A stretch of DNA of 64,000 bases from Arthrobacter globiformis. Lineage in GTDB: Bacteria; Actinomycetota; Actinomycetes; Actinomycetales; Micrococcaceae. Position numbers and translations under genes: made by a program. Below, one piece after another: positions 7,619-16,800 of the stretch. Numbering within the stretch: the stretch's first letter is position 1; the number at the start of each line of letters is the position of its first letter. Below the pieces are notes generated by a model that did not search any database, was not told the origin of the DNA, and saw only the letters and a program-made list of their open reading frames with translations. The stretch lies in NCBI RefSeq assembly GCF_030817195.1, contig NZ_JAUSYZ010000001.1:5136196-5200195 (forward strand), read 5' to 3'.

Positions 7619-7882
7619 ATGAGTTTCTTCATCAAGCTGCTTGGCACCGGCATCAGCCTGCTGGCAGGGTTCGCCGGCACCAAGGCCGTCGATACCATCT
7701 GGGAAAAGGTCACGGGCCGCAAGCCCCCCAAGGGCGACAAGGACGACGTCCCCACCACGCTGCGCACAGCCCTGACGTTCGCCCTCGTCTCCGCTTCCGT
7801 GAGCGCGGTGATCCAGGTGCTGGCCAACCGGGGCACCCAGCGGGCCATCACCCGCTTTGCCAAGACCCAGGACATCGTCTAG
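7619..7882 (+). CDS. DUF4235 family small membrane protein
   Basis: 87 aa. MSFFIKLLGTGISLLAGFAG is an N-terminal hydrophobic segment; a second is at about 46-66 (TLRTALTFALVSASVSAVIQVLA). Between them is a charged stretch with KVTGRKPPKGDKDD. This layout is typical of DUF4235, a small actinobacterial membrane protein of unknown function. GCGAGGAG lies 7-8 nt upstream of the ATG, so translation is leadered here, unlike the preceding gene. Confidence 0.85.
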   Translation: MSFFIKLLGTGISLLAGFAGTKAVDTIWEKVTGRKPPKGDKDDVPTTLRTALTFALVSASVSAVIQVLANRGTQRAITRFAKTQDIV

Positions 7883-8071
7883 CGCCAGGCGTCGTCCACC
7901 CGCCAGGGCATCTCCCAGCGCCAAGACATCGTCCCGGCCCTTTAGCCCCCAACATAGGGTGAGCCTGGTCCGGCCGTTCGGCATCCTGCCGGGTTTCTCC
8001 AAGCCCGGCACGCCAATCTATACATGTTCTGAACCTGGCAGTGCTGATGACCTCGGCCGGGCTCACAACAG

Positions 8072-8109
8072 CCGGACCCGGCACCGCAGACCTGCGGTGC
8101 CGGGTCCGG
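8072..8109. terminator. Perfect 18-bp inverted repeat
   Basis: CCGGACCCGGCACCGCAG and its exact complement are separated by only two bases. It lies 190 bp after the DUF4235 gene. There is no T-tract, which is common for actinobacterial terminators; an alternative is a site read as DNA. Confidence 0.65.
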
Positions 8110-8233
8110 TCACATCCTGCGGCGGCAGCCGGTCACGTGCCCCCGCGGCGGCCGGTGTCAAGCCCAGGCACTGCCCGCGACGGCGCCGGCAAGGCCTTGG
8201 CTGGAGCATCACGGGTCCCCCCACGCCGCCGCC

Positions 8234-8258
8234 AAAAACCTTAGATTCCAAGGTTTTT
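8234..8258 (+). terminator. Terminator-like hairpin with T-tract
   Basis: AAAAACCTT and AAGGTTTTT pair around AGATTCC; the 3' arm ends in five T. It is a short intrinsic-terminator shape 79 bp upstream of the PKD-like gene, so it could end read-through from the left or act in the leader of the next gene. Confidence 0.5.
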
Positions 8259-8336
8259 CCAACCGCGAACCCGAACGTTTTTCCAACCCCCGCCGCATTA
8301 GGTGGATGCCATCAGCGTCTTTTCAAGGAGACAAAA

Positions 8337-10319
8337 ATGGTATCCATCCCACCTTTCCTGTCGGCCCAGCACCTGACCTCACGACATCGGGCTCCGCGCC
8401 CATCCCGCCGCCGCGGAATCGCTGCCGCCACGGCCGTGCTGCTCGCCGCGACCGGCGCCGGCACATCACTGGCCGCCACGCAGGTGACGGTGAAGAACCC
8501 CGGCGGGCTGACCGCCGTCGGGCCCGTCAACACCGAGTATGGCTTCCCGTCCTGGTACGAGGACAGCAACAAAACCCGCGTCGAGCTCTGCCTGGACGCG
8601 GAAAACCCGCTCTGCGGCTTCCTGCCCGGAGACATCCCGGACGAAACCGCACCCATATCGTTCCCGGACAACTTCCCGGAAGAGGCGTTCTACATGCTCG
8701 CCGGCTCGGAACTGGCCCTTCCCGGCGGCGGCCGCGCCGTCCTGGTCCTCGGTCTGGAGGCAGCGTTCGCCAACACGGTCACCGAAGGAGACCAGCTGGT
8801 GTTCGGGCGGCAGCGCATCGTCGTCAAGGGCGGACCGGCCAACGCCACCCTGACGTTCCAGCACCCCTACGGCACCATCACCATCGACACCGACGGCGCC
8901 GGCGACGGCAAGCTCGTCGAGGACATCTCACCCGCCGTCGGCAACTTCTCCACGGCCCTGAAGAGCAACATCGGCCCGTTCCTGAAGTGGGATCCGGCCG
9001 CCGCCCCGGCAGCGCCCGAGGGCTACCTCGGAGACCCGGGCCAGGACCACACCGTTACCGGCAGCCCCTTCGGCTACAACAAGTTCTCGGTCAACGGCGG
9101 CGGCCTGGCCCTGGAAACGGACCAGTTCACGGTCCAGGGCAAGATCTCCACCAACCAGGGAGTCAACGGCGACAGCGCCGTCCTGAACGGCACCATGATC
9201 GACGTGTTCGCCAGCAGCGGGAACGGCGCCCAGCTCCAGGTGGACGGGCAGGCCGGGGTTTTCGAAACCACCCCCATGCTCAGTGACCCCGACACCGGCC
9301 GGTACTACGCACGGGTCCAATTCACCGGGACCGCGCCGGCCACGGTGAAGGTCACCAACATCGGCGACAAGCCCGCCAGCAGCAGCCAGATCAGCGTCAC
9401 CAAACCCAGCGGCATCCTGATCACCAAGGCGGTCTACGACGGCACGAACCTGACCGTCGGTGCCCTCTCCTCCGTTGGCTACCCGCTGACCGTCACCGGC
9501 CTGGGCACCCTGGATGAGCCGGCTGCCGGCACACCGTCTGAAAAGTCGTTCCCGGTCAAGGCTCCCCCGGCCACCGTCACGGTGAAAACCGCAGCCGGCG
9601 GCTCCGCGTCCCTGCCCGTAACCATCTCCGGCGGTCCGGCAACCCCGGTCGGGCTGGACCCAGTCACTCCCGCCCCGGATCCCGGCCCCGTCGTCGACAC
9701 CGGCAGCGGCTCCGTCCCCGGTGAAACGCAGCCGACGACGGCGGTAGCCACCGCCGCTTCGACCACGGTCACCCGCGGCGGAACCGTCCAGCTGGACGGC
9801 AGCGCCTCCACCGGTGCCGCCAGCTACAAATGGCTCCAGGTCAGCGGACCCGCCGTCACCTTCTCCAGCGACACCGCCGCCAAGCCCACCGTCACCGTCC
9901 CCTACTACGCCAAGACCACCGATACGGCACCGCTGACAGCCAAGGCCAACGACCCCATCCAGATCCAGCTGATCGTCACGGACAAGAACGGCATCGGCAG
10001 CGCACCGGCGACGGTGAATCTGACGGTGCAGACCGACACCGTGGCCGTCGCCGGCTCCCGCCACCGGCTCGGCACCGAGCTCCGGGTCACGGGCACCTCA
10101 ACGCTGCCCGGCAACACCGCCGTCCTGATCCCGGCCACCACCGTGGTCATCTACGACACCACCCCCGGACGGGCCGCCACCAAGATCGGCACAGCACAGG
10201 TCGACACCCTCGGCGCCTGGTCCTACCGGGTCAAGCCCGGACCCAACCGGCAGATCACCAGCGTCCTGGTCCAATCCAGCCGCGGCGGCACCGCAACCGG
10301 GGTGCTCGCAACCCGGTAG
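8337..10319 (+). CDS. Large secreted protein with C-terminal PKD-like region
   Basis: 660 aa from the ATG at 8337, with AAGGAG 6 nt upstream. Basic N-terminus (RHRAPRPSRRR) followed by GIAAATAVLLAATGAGTSLAA gives a clear signal peptide of about 44 residues. Residues 45-400 form an unrecognised beta-rich domain (TEYGFPSWYEDSNKTRVELC at about 58; two Cys close by). Residues about 400-470 are a Pro/Gly/Thr linker; about 470-570 resemble a PKD/Ig-like domain (GGTVQLDGSASTGAASYKWLQVSGP); the tail (GTELRVTGTSTLPGNTAVLI) is another beta domain. No LPXTG or membrane anchor is seen, so it is probably released. A strong terminator follows. Function unknown; adhesion or surface-layer roles are only guesses. 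Confidence 0.8.
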   Translation: MVSIPPFLSAQHLTSRHRAPRPSRRRGIAAATAVLLAATGAGTSLAATQVTVKNPGGLTAVGPVNTEYGFPSWYEDSNKTRVELCLDAENPLCGFLPGDIPDETAPISFPDNFPEEAFYMLAGSELALPGGGRAVLVLGLEAAFANTVTEGDQLVFGRQRIVVKGGPANATLTFQHPYGTITIDTDGAGDGKLVEDISPAVGNFSTALKSNIGPFLKWDPAAAPAAPEGYLGDPGQDHTVTGSPFGYNKFSVNGGGLALETDQFTVQGKISTNQGVNGDSAVLNGTMIDVFASSGNGAQLQVDGQAGVFETTPMLSDPDTGRYYARVQFTGTAPATVKVTNIGDKPASSSQISVTKPSGILITKAVYDGTNLTVGALSSVGYPLTVTGLGTLDEPAAGTPSEKSFPVKAPPATVTVKTAAGGSASLPVTISGGPATPVGLDPVTPAPDPGPVVDTGSGSVPGETQPTTAVATAASTTVTRGGTVQLDGSASTGAASYKWLQVSGPAVTFSSDTAAKPTVTVPYYAKTTDTAPLTAKANDPIQIQLIVTDKNGIGSAPATVNLTVQTDTVAVAGSRHRLGTELRVTGTSTLPGNTAVLIPATTVVIYDTTPGRAATKIGTAQVDTLGAWSYRVKPGPNRQITSVLVQSSRGGTATGVLATR

Positions 10320-10337
10320 GGGTCAGCCGCTACCACT

Positions 10338-10370
10338 CAGGGCCCCGCCTGCTCAGCAGGCGGGGCCCTG
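10338..10370. terminator. Bidirectional terminator
   Basis: CAGGGCCCCGCCTGC, loop TCA, then its exact complement: a 15-bp stem. It sits between the secreted PKD-like gene (ends 10319) and the convergent mrp operon (ends 10431) and can serve both. Confidence 0.85.
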
Positions 10371-10414
10371 ACTGCTTAAGGATGTTGGCCAGTCCTCCGA
10401 AGGGCGTTCACTTG

Positions 10415-10434
10415 CCTGGTTTCGACAGGCTCAA
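10415..10434 (-). repeat. Dispersed motif TTTCGACAGGCTCAA, copy 1
   Basis: CCTGGTTTCGACAGGCTCAA covers the stop codon of mrpG. The same 20 bases recur inverted at 49597-49616. Short motifs of this kind are frequent between genes in Micrococcales genomes, from general knowledge. Confidence 0.6.
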
Positions 10435-10847
10435 ACAGCGGTGCGGTTGCCGCCGTCGTCCTCTTCCGATTCACGGGCCGCCTTGGCGGCCTTCACCACC
10501 ACGGCCTCCAGCTCATCGGTGCTGAGCAGCTCCTTGTGGAGGTGCTTGGTGCGGTAGCCGGCGCGGCCCACCATGTGGGCCGAGACCGGAACGGTGAGCA
10601 ACTGGAAGATCCAGGCCACGAGCAGCACCGGCCACACCCACCAGGTGCGCAACTGCAACCCTACCGCCGCCAGCAGCAGGAACAATCCGAGCACCTGGGG
10701 CTTGGTAGCAGCGTGCATGCGGCTCATCAGGTCCGGGAAGCGGAGCAGGCCGATGGCGGCGGCGAGGGACATCAGGGCGCCCACCACCATGAAGACGGCC
10801 GAGGCAACATCGATCACGGTATCCACGGCGTTCGGTTCAGGACTCAT
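10431..10847 (-). CDS. mrpG: Mrp Na+/H+ antiporter subunit G
   Basis: 138 aa with three membrane segments (about 12-34, 47-67, 70-90) and the MnhG/MrpG pattern IGLLRFPDLMSRMHAATKPQVLG. The C-terminal 40 residues form a charged cytoplasmic tail (ESEEDD) longer than in many homologues. It is the last gene of the mrp operon and overlaps mrpF by 11 bp. MrpG is an essential small subunit of the multi-subunit monovalent cation/proton antiporter. Confidence 0.92.
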   Translation of the reverse strand: MSPEPNAVDTVIDVASAVFMVVGALMSLAAAIGLLRFPDLMSRMHAATKPQVLGLFLLLAAVGLQLRTWWVWPVLLVAWIFQLLTVPVSAHMVGRAGYRTKHLHKELLSTDELEAVVVKAAKAARESEEDDGGNRTAV

Positions 10848-11115
10848 TGGGCTGCTCCCGCCTGTCTGCCACGAAGCGTGCCACCGTCACTGAGCCGATG
10901 AATCCGATGATGGACACCGCCACCACCAGCATCAGATTGTTCAGGTGCCGGTTCACTGCCATGTCGATGCACAGTGCGGCTCCGAGGATGGCAAGCAGCA
11001 CGTCCGCCGCGAGGACGCGGTCCAGCAGCGACGGGCCGCGGGCGATGCGGATGATTGCGCCCGCGGCGGCCAGGGCCAGCGCCACAGCCGTGACGGTGAG
11101 GACCAGCTCCATCAT
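10837..11115 (-). CDS. mrpF: Mrp Na+/H+ antiporter subunit F
   Basis: 92 aa, three membrane segments, with the family motif RIARGPSLLDRVLAADVLLA at about 24-43. ATG at 11115 is followed by a second ATG; either may be used. It overlaps mrpE by four bases (ATGA). Role: small membrane subunit of the Mrp complex, needed for assembly and antiport. Confidence 0.92.
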   Translation of the reverse strand: MMELVLTVTAVALALAAAGAIIRIARGPSLLDRVLAADVLLAILGAALCIDMAVNRHLNNLMLVVAVSIIGFIGSVTVARFVADRREQPNES

Positions 11116-11657
11116 GCGCCAACCTCCTGATTCAGGGCGGCAAGCTCTTCCTTCGTTCCCATGATCCGGATGAGCCCCGCCTCGGTGTCCCGGACTTCCT
11201 TGCGCAGTTTGAGGACATCTTCCCCGTTCCGCACGTTGAGTCCGTGAATGTAGAGCGTGGAGGTGGACCTGTCCACCTCCACAACCAGTGACCCCGGAAT
11301 CAGGGAGATCACGTGGCCGGTCGCCGTCACCATCAGGTCCGAATGGCTGCGCAATGGAACGGCGACGACGGCGTTGGTCACCTTGGGCCCCTGGGCCACT
11401 GCCAGGTAGAACACCTGGCAGCTGGCGGCCACCACCCTGACGAGGAACACCACCGCGAACGGAACGGCCTTCAGCACGTTGAAGCGGCCGCTCAGCTCCA
11501 CCGGCGGCAGGTAGAACAGGCGCGCCACCGCAACCGCCAGCAGGGCGCCGAAGAGCAGGTTGCCGGGACTGAAGTCCTGCCAGAGTGCTCCCCAGACGAT
11601 GACCAGCCAGACCAGCAGCGGCAGTTCCTGCCGCAGGGACACCCTTTGCCGGCTCAC
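11112..11657 (-). CDS. mrpE: Mrp Na+/H+ antiporter subunit E
   Basis: 181 aa. Two N-terminal membrane segments (about 13-48) and a third at 64-85, then a cytoplasmic domain with VVAVPLRSHSDLMVTATGHVISLIPGSLVVEVD, the hallmark of MnhE/MrpE. The C-terminal 20 residues (MGTKEELAALNQEVGA) are a short helical extension. Four-base overlaps on both sides show tight translational coupling within the operon. Confidence 0.92.
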   Translation of the reverse strand: MSRQRVSLRQELPLLVWLVIVWGALWQDFSPGNLLFGALLAVAVARLFYLPPVELSGRFNVLKAVPFAVVFLVRVVAASCQVFYLAVAQGPKVTNAVVAVPLRSHSDLMVTATGHVISLIPGSLVVEVDRSTSTLYIHGLNVRNGEDVLKLRKEVRDTEAGLIRIMGTKEELAALNQEVGA

Positions 11658-13243
11658 TTTCCGCCTCCGCTCAGCGCCAGGGCCGGGACGGGCGCGCCGT
11701 CACCGAGCACCGCCTGGATGTAGGCGGACCTGTCCAGCATGGCCGCGGCGGACTGGTCCGCCACCTGGAAAAGGGGTCCGGCGAACACGGTGAGCGCGAC
11801 ACCTAGGACCACCAGGCCCAGCGTGGACCCGACCATGGTCCGGGGCAGGAGGCGCACCGCCGTCGTGCTGCTTTCCGGGGCGGGAACCGCCAGGAGTACC
11901 GGGTCGGGGTGCTCGGCGTCCTCGGCCTTGCGCCAGAAGGCACGGTTCCACACGCGGGCGACGGCCAGGAGGGTCAGGAGGCTTGTCAGCACGCCGCCGA
12001 TCACCAGGGCGTAGGCGAGCGGGGTTCCCAGTCCGATGCCGGCCTGGATCAGGCCGAGCTTGCCCAGGAAGCCCGAGAACGGCGGGATGCCGGCCAAGTT
12101 CATGGCGGGGACAAAGAACAGCAGGGCCAGCAGCGGGGACAGTTTGGCCAGCCCGGCGAGCCGGTCCACCGAGGAGCTGCCGCCGCGGCGCTCAATCAGC
12201 CCGGTGACCAGGAAGAGGCTGGTCTGGATGGTGATGTGGTGCGCCACGTAGAACACGGCAGCAGCAAGGCCGGCCACGGAGGACATCGCCAGGCCGAACA
12301 CCATGTAGCCGATGTGGCTGACCAGGGTGAAGGACAGCAGACGCTTGATGTCGCTTTGGGCGAGGGCACCCAGAATGCCGACGACCATGGTCAGCAGTGC
12401 CACCACCATCAGCGGCGTGTTGAGGCTGTCGCCGGGGAACAGCAGGGTTTCCGTGCGGACCATGGCGTAGACCCCCACTTTGGTCAGCAGGCCGGCGAAC
12501 ACGGCAGTGACCGGGGCCGGCGCGGTGGGGTATGAGTCCGGAAGCCAGAAGGACAAGGGGAAAACGGCGGCCTTGATGCCGAAGGCGACCAGCAGCATGA
12601 CGTGCAGGAGCGTCTGGGTTCCCTGGTCCAGTTCCGACAGCTTGATGGCCAGGTCCGCCATGTTGATGGTGCCGGTCGCGCCGTAGACCATCGCAATGGC
12701 GATCAGGAACAGCACCGACGACACCACCGAGACCACCACGTAGGTGACGCCCGCACGGATGCGCGGACCTGTGCCGCCGAGGGTCATCAGCACATAGCTT
12801 GCCGTCAGCAGGATCTCGAAGCCGACGTAGAGGTTGAACAGGTCCCCGGAGAGGAACGCGTTGGAGACCCCGGCCACGAGGATCAGGTAGGTCGGGTGGA
12901 AGATCGACACGGGGGCGTCCTGGTCGCCGTCGGCCATGCCCTGGCCGGTGGCGTACACGAGGACGGCGAGGCTCACCGCGGAGGACACCACGAGCATCAG
13001 CGATGAGAACTGGTCCACCACCAGGACGATCCCCCACGGCGGCACCCAGCCGCCGATGTTCACCGCCGCCGTGCCGCCGTTCCAGACGGATGCCAGGAGC
13101 AGGCACTCCAGCAGCAGGGTGAGCGAGAGCAGGCTAATGCTTACGGCGCGCTGGGTGCGGGAGTGCCGGATCAGCACGAACGTCAGCGCTGCGCCCAGAA
13201 TGGGAAGTACGACGGCGAGCGGGGCAAGGCTTGCGAGGTTCAC
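11654..13243 (-). CDS. mrpD: Mrp Na+/H+ antiporter subunit D
   Basis: 529 aa, about 14 membrane segments, a member of the proton-translocating antiporter family shared with NuoN/NuoM. The conserved regions GVSNAFLSGDLFNLYVGFEILLTASYVL (carrying the key Glu of TM5) and HVMLLVAFGIKAAVFPLSFWLPDSYPTAP (key Lys of TM7) are both present. It forms one of the two ion-translocating cores with MrpA. Four-base overlaps with mrpC and mrpE. Confidence 0.95.
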   Translation of the reverse strand: MNLASLAPLAVVLPILGAALTFVLIRHSRTQRAVSISLLSLTLLLECLLLASVWNGGTAAVNIGGWVPPWGIVLVVDQFSSLMLVVSSAVSLAVLVYATGQGMADGDQDAPVSIFHPTYLILVAGVSNAFLSGDLFNLYVGFEILLTASYVLMTLGGTGPRIRAGVTYVVVSVVSSVLFLIAIAMVYGATGTINMADLAIKLSELDQGTQTLLHVMLLVAFGIKAAVFPLSFWLPDSYPTAPAPVTAVFAGLLTKVGVYAMVRTETLLFPGDSLNTPLMVVALLTMVVGILGALAQSDIKRLLSFTLVSHIGYMVFGLAMSSVAGLAAAVFYVAHHITIQTSLFLVTGLIERRGGSSSVDRLAGLAKLSPLLALLFFVPAMNLAGIPPFSGFLGKLGLIQAGIGLGTPLAYALVIGGVLTSLLTLLAVARVWNRAFWRKAEDAEHPDPVLLAVPAPESSTTAVRLLPRTMVGSTLGLVVLGVALTVFAGPLFQVADQSAAAMLDRSAYIQAVLGDGAPVPALALSGGGK

Positions 13244-13815
13244 TTCGCCCCTCCATCCGCGGTGTCTGTGCCCGGGCCGGTGACGTTGGCGGATCCCGGT
13301 TTTTCCTCCAGCGCCGCGTGCTCTGCCAGGAGGATCCGGCCGCCCGCCTCGACAGTCGCCCTCGGCTCTGCCGCGGCGGAACCGTCCGGTCCGCGCATGG
13401 GCAACGGGAACTCTGAGGTTTCCATGGGGATGACGGCGTCGTCCTCCGCGTCGAAGCTGGGGGTTTCGGCCACGCGGCGGTCCTCGATGTCGTCCTGGAT
13501 GTCGTCCTGGCGGGCAAGCACCCAGGTCCGGTAGATGATGCCCAGCATGAACGCGGTCACCGCGAAGGAAATGACGATGGACGTCAGGATCAGTGCCTGC
13601 GGCAGGGGATCGTTGTAGGACGCGGGGTCCGTGTCCTTGCTGAAGAAGGGTGCCAGCCCGGCGTAACCGCCGGTGGCGAGGATCAGCAGGTTGGTGGCGT
13701 TGGCCAGCAGCATCAGCCCCAGCAGCACACGCGTGAGGCTGCGTTCCAGGATCAGGTAGATGCCGCAGGCGTAGAGCGCACCCATGACGGTGAGCAGGGT
13801 CAGGTTAACGGTCAT
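13240..13815 (-). CDS. mrpC: Mrp Na+/H+ antiporter subunit C
   Basis: 191 aa. The first 115 residues are a NuoK-like three-helix protein (GIYLILERSLTRVLLGLMLLANATNLLIL). The remaining 75 are a hydrophilic tail with acidic and Ala-rich segments (QDDIQDDIEDRRVAETPSFDAEDDA), making it longer than the common 113-aa MrpC; such tails are seen in actinobacterial members. Overlaps mrpA and mrpD by four bases each. Confidence 0.92.
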   Translation of the reverse strand: MTVNLTLLTVMGALYACGIYLILERSLTRVLLGLMLLANATNLLILATGGYAGLAPFFSKDTDPASYNDPLPQALILTSIVISFAVTAFMLGIIYRTWVLARQDDIQDDIEDRRVAETPSFDAEDDAVIPMETSEFPLPMRGPDGSAAAEPRATVEAGGRILLAEHAALEEKPGSANVTGPGTDTADGGAK

Positions 13816-16800
13816 GGGGTGCCGCCTCGGGTTGATCCGGCCGGGATACCCGTTGGCACCGGTTCGCGGTCCTCGTCGCCGTCCTGTGCCTCCTGCTGCA
13901 GGGGGCGCTCTTCAAAGTGCTCGTCGATTTCGGCGCCAAGGCTACGGAGCACGTCCAGCACCAGGCCGACGACGACAATGTAAACACCGGTGTCGAAGAT
14001 GGTGGAGGTGACGAACTTAATGTCGCCAAAGACCGGCAGCCAGAACTCGATGATGGCGCTCTGGAACACCTGGCCGCCCAGCAAAACAGGCGCGGCGCCG
14101 GACAGCGAGGCCGTGGCAAGACCGATCCCGAGCAGCGTGCCGGCGCTGATGGGGGTGGCTTCCCGCAGTTCGAAGCGGCCGCCCGCAAGGTAGCGCAGGG
14201 TGAGGGCCAGCCCGGCCATGAGGCCGCCGGCGAAGCCGCCGCCGGGGAGGTTGTGGCCGGCGAGCAGCAGGTAGAGCGAGAAGATGATCATCGAGTGGAA
14301 GACCAGCCGGGTGACCACTTCAAAGATGATGGAGCGGCGTTCCGGTGCCAGGGTGCGCCCGGCAACGAGCCACGGGTCCCGCGCGGCCGCGGCAAACTTG
14401 CGGGTCAGCGCCAGTGCGGCGCCATCCCTCGACGATTTGTCCACGCCGTGGCGGCGGCCCACCGTTCCCTCGGCCACGGCGGACGCCGTGCGCAGTCGGT
14501 CCCCGCGGCCCCGGACGAAGATGAGGCTCGCCACGCCGGTCGCGGCCAGCGCCAGCACGGAGATCTCACCGAAGGTGTCCCACGCACGGATGTCCACCAG
14601 GGTGACGTTGACGACGTTGAGCCCGCCGCCGCCCTCGTAGGCCAGCTTGGGGAACTCGAGGGAGACGGGCGTGGCGATGCGGGCGCCCATGGCGTGGATG
14701 GCGGCGAAGACCATGGTGGCGCCGAAGGACAGGCCGATGATCACGCGGACCACCCGGTATTTGCCCCCGGTGCGGTCCCGCAGTTCCGCCGGGAGGCTGC
14801 GCATGGCCAGCACGAACGCCACCAGGATGATGGTCTCCACGAGCATCTGCGTCAGGGCCAGGTCGGGGGCGCCCTGCAGCGCGAACATCAGCGCGATGCC
14901 GTAGCCGGTGACGGAAACCATAAGCACGGCAAGGAAGCGTTTGTTGGCCCGGACGGCAGCGAGTGCCCCGATCACGATCCCCGCTCCCGCCACCAGCTGC
15001 AGGGGCGAGTTGGGGTCGACGAAATAGAGCCCTTCGGGAAGCGGCTTGTTCGCGGCGATCAGCGCGGACAGGGGCAGGACGAAGGCGACGCTGAGGATCA
15101 CGGCCAGGTAGAAATACAGCGAACCACGCTGCGTGCGTCCGGTGATCCACACGGCGGCGTCGTCCAGCGCACCTATGGTCAGCTGGTAGCCGCGGTCGGC
15201 GTCGAACCAGGGCGGAACGGCGCTCTGAATCCTGTCCACCACCGCCCGCCCGTAGAACATGGCCGCGCCGGCGGCGAAGGTGATGGCGGTCAGACCCAAG
15301 GCAGGGGTCAGCCCGTGCCACAGCGCGAGGTGCCCTGCGGCACCTTCCGCAGTAGCGGCGTCGTGCGTTCCCTCGGTAAACAGTGCCGCGTAGGGCTGGA
15401 TCCAGGCATCCACGGGAACCGGCCACAGGCCGTAAACGATGGTCAGGACGCTCAGGACGGCAGGAGCCGCCAGGAAGGAGGGCCGGATGGCCTTGAACGG
15501 GGTGCGCTCGACGCCCGGCTTCACGGCGAAGGCGCCCCACATGAAACGCGCGCTGTAGGCAAAAGTCAGCACGGAGCCGAGCACCACGCCCGCCAGGGCC
15601 ACTGCGCCCCAGGGGCCGTAGCCGGGCGCGGCGGCGAAGTGCACGAGCGCCTCGAGCACCGACTCCTTCGCCACGAAGCCGCCCAGCAGCGGGATGCCGG
15701 CCATGGAGGCGGCGCCGACGCCGGCCACGATCCCGAGGGCCCGGGCTGAGCGGAAAACGCCCGAAAGCTTGCGGATGTCGCGTGTGCCGGACTGGTGGTC
15801 GATGATGCCCACCACAAGGAAGAGTGTGGCCTTGAAGAGCCCGTGTGCCAGCAGCATGGCGAGCCCGGCGAGCGCGGCGTCGGGCTTTCCGAGCCCCACC
15901 ACCATGGTGATGAAGCCCAGCTGGCTCACGGTGCCGTAGGCCAGGATGAGCTTGATGTCCGTCTGGCGCAGCGCCCGGTAGCCGCCCACCAGCATCGTGG
16001 CGAGCCCGAGCCCAAGGACCAGCGGCAGCCAGTAGGTGGTGTCCGTAAAACCCGGCGCGAGGCGCGCCACGATGTACACGCCCGCCTTCACCATCGCGGC
16101 GGCGTGCAGGTACGCGCTCACGGGCGTTGGCGCGGCCATGGCGCCCGGGAGCCAGAAGTGGAAGGGGACCAGCGCGGATTTGGTGACCGCACCGATCAGG
16201 ATGAGGACGACGGCGGCGCCCACGGCTCCCGCCGCCGGGCCGGAGACCAGCCCGGGCGCCTGTTCAAGGATCGCCGAGATCCGGTAGGTGCCGGCGCTGG
16301 CGCCGAGCATGATCAGGCCAACGAGCATGGCCAGGCCGCCGGCGGTGGTGACCATGAGTGCCTGGAGCGCGGAGCGGCGGGCAGCAAGGCGTGTCCGTGC
16401 GTAGCCGATCAGGAGGTAGGACAGGACCGTGGTGAGTTCCCAGAAGATGAACATCATCAGCAGGTCATCCGCGGTGACCAGCCCGAACATCGCCCCGGCG
16501 AATGCCAGCAGCTGCGCGCCGAACCCGCCAAGGTAGCTGTCTTTGTCCTTGAAGTACCGCGCGCAATAGACCAGCACCAGGGCGCCCACCCCCAGGACCA
16601 GCAGGGACATGACCCACGCCAGGGCGTCCATGCGGAAGGCGAATTCGATGCCGAGGCTTGGAATCCACGGGACGATTTCGGCTTCTGCGGTGGCTCCGGC
16701 GCCATAGACGGCGGCGTGCTGGAACAGAAGCCAGACGAATGAACCGGCGGGCACCGCGGCCAGCCCATAGAACGCGTTGCGGCCGAACTTCCGGAAGACG

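Larger units (their letters stand above)
7883..8336. other. Gene-free stretch with hairpins and a direct repeat
   Basis: No convincing gene is present. It contains the 8072-8109 palindrome, the 8234-8258 hairpin, and TTTTTCCAACC repeated directly at 8254 and 8278 just before the secreted PKD-like gene. A low-complexity reading frame from 8041 is rejected because it runs through the palindrome and has an Arg/Pro/Ala bias typical of shadow frames. Confidence 0.5.

Noticed and set aside
8041..8244. 67-codon frame upstream of the secreted PKD-like gene
   Set aside because: It crosses the perfect 18-bp palindrome and has shadow-type composition without a ribosome binding site.
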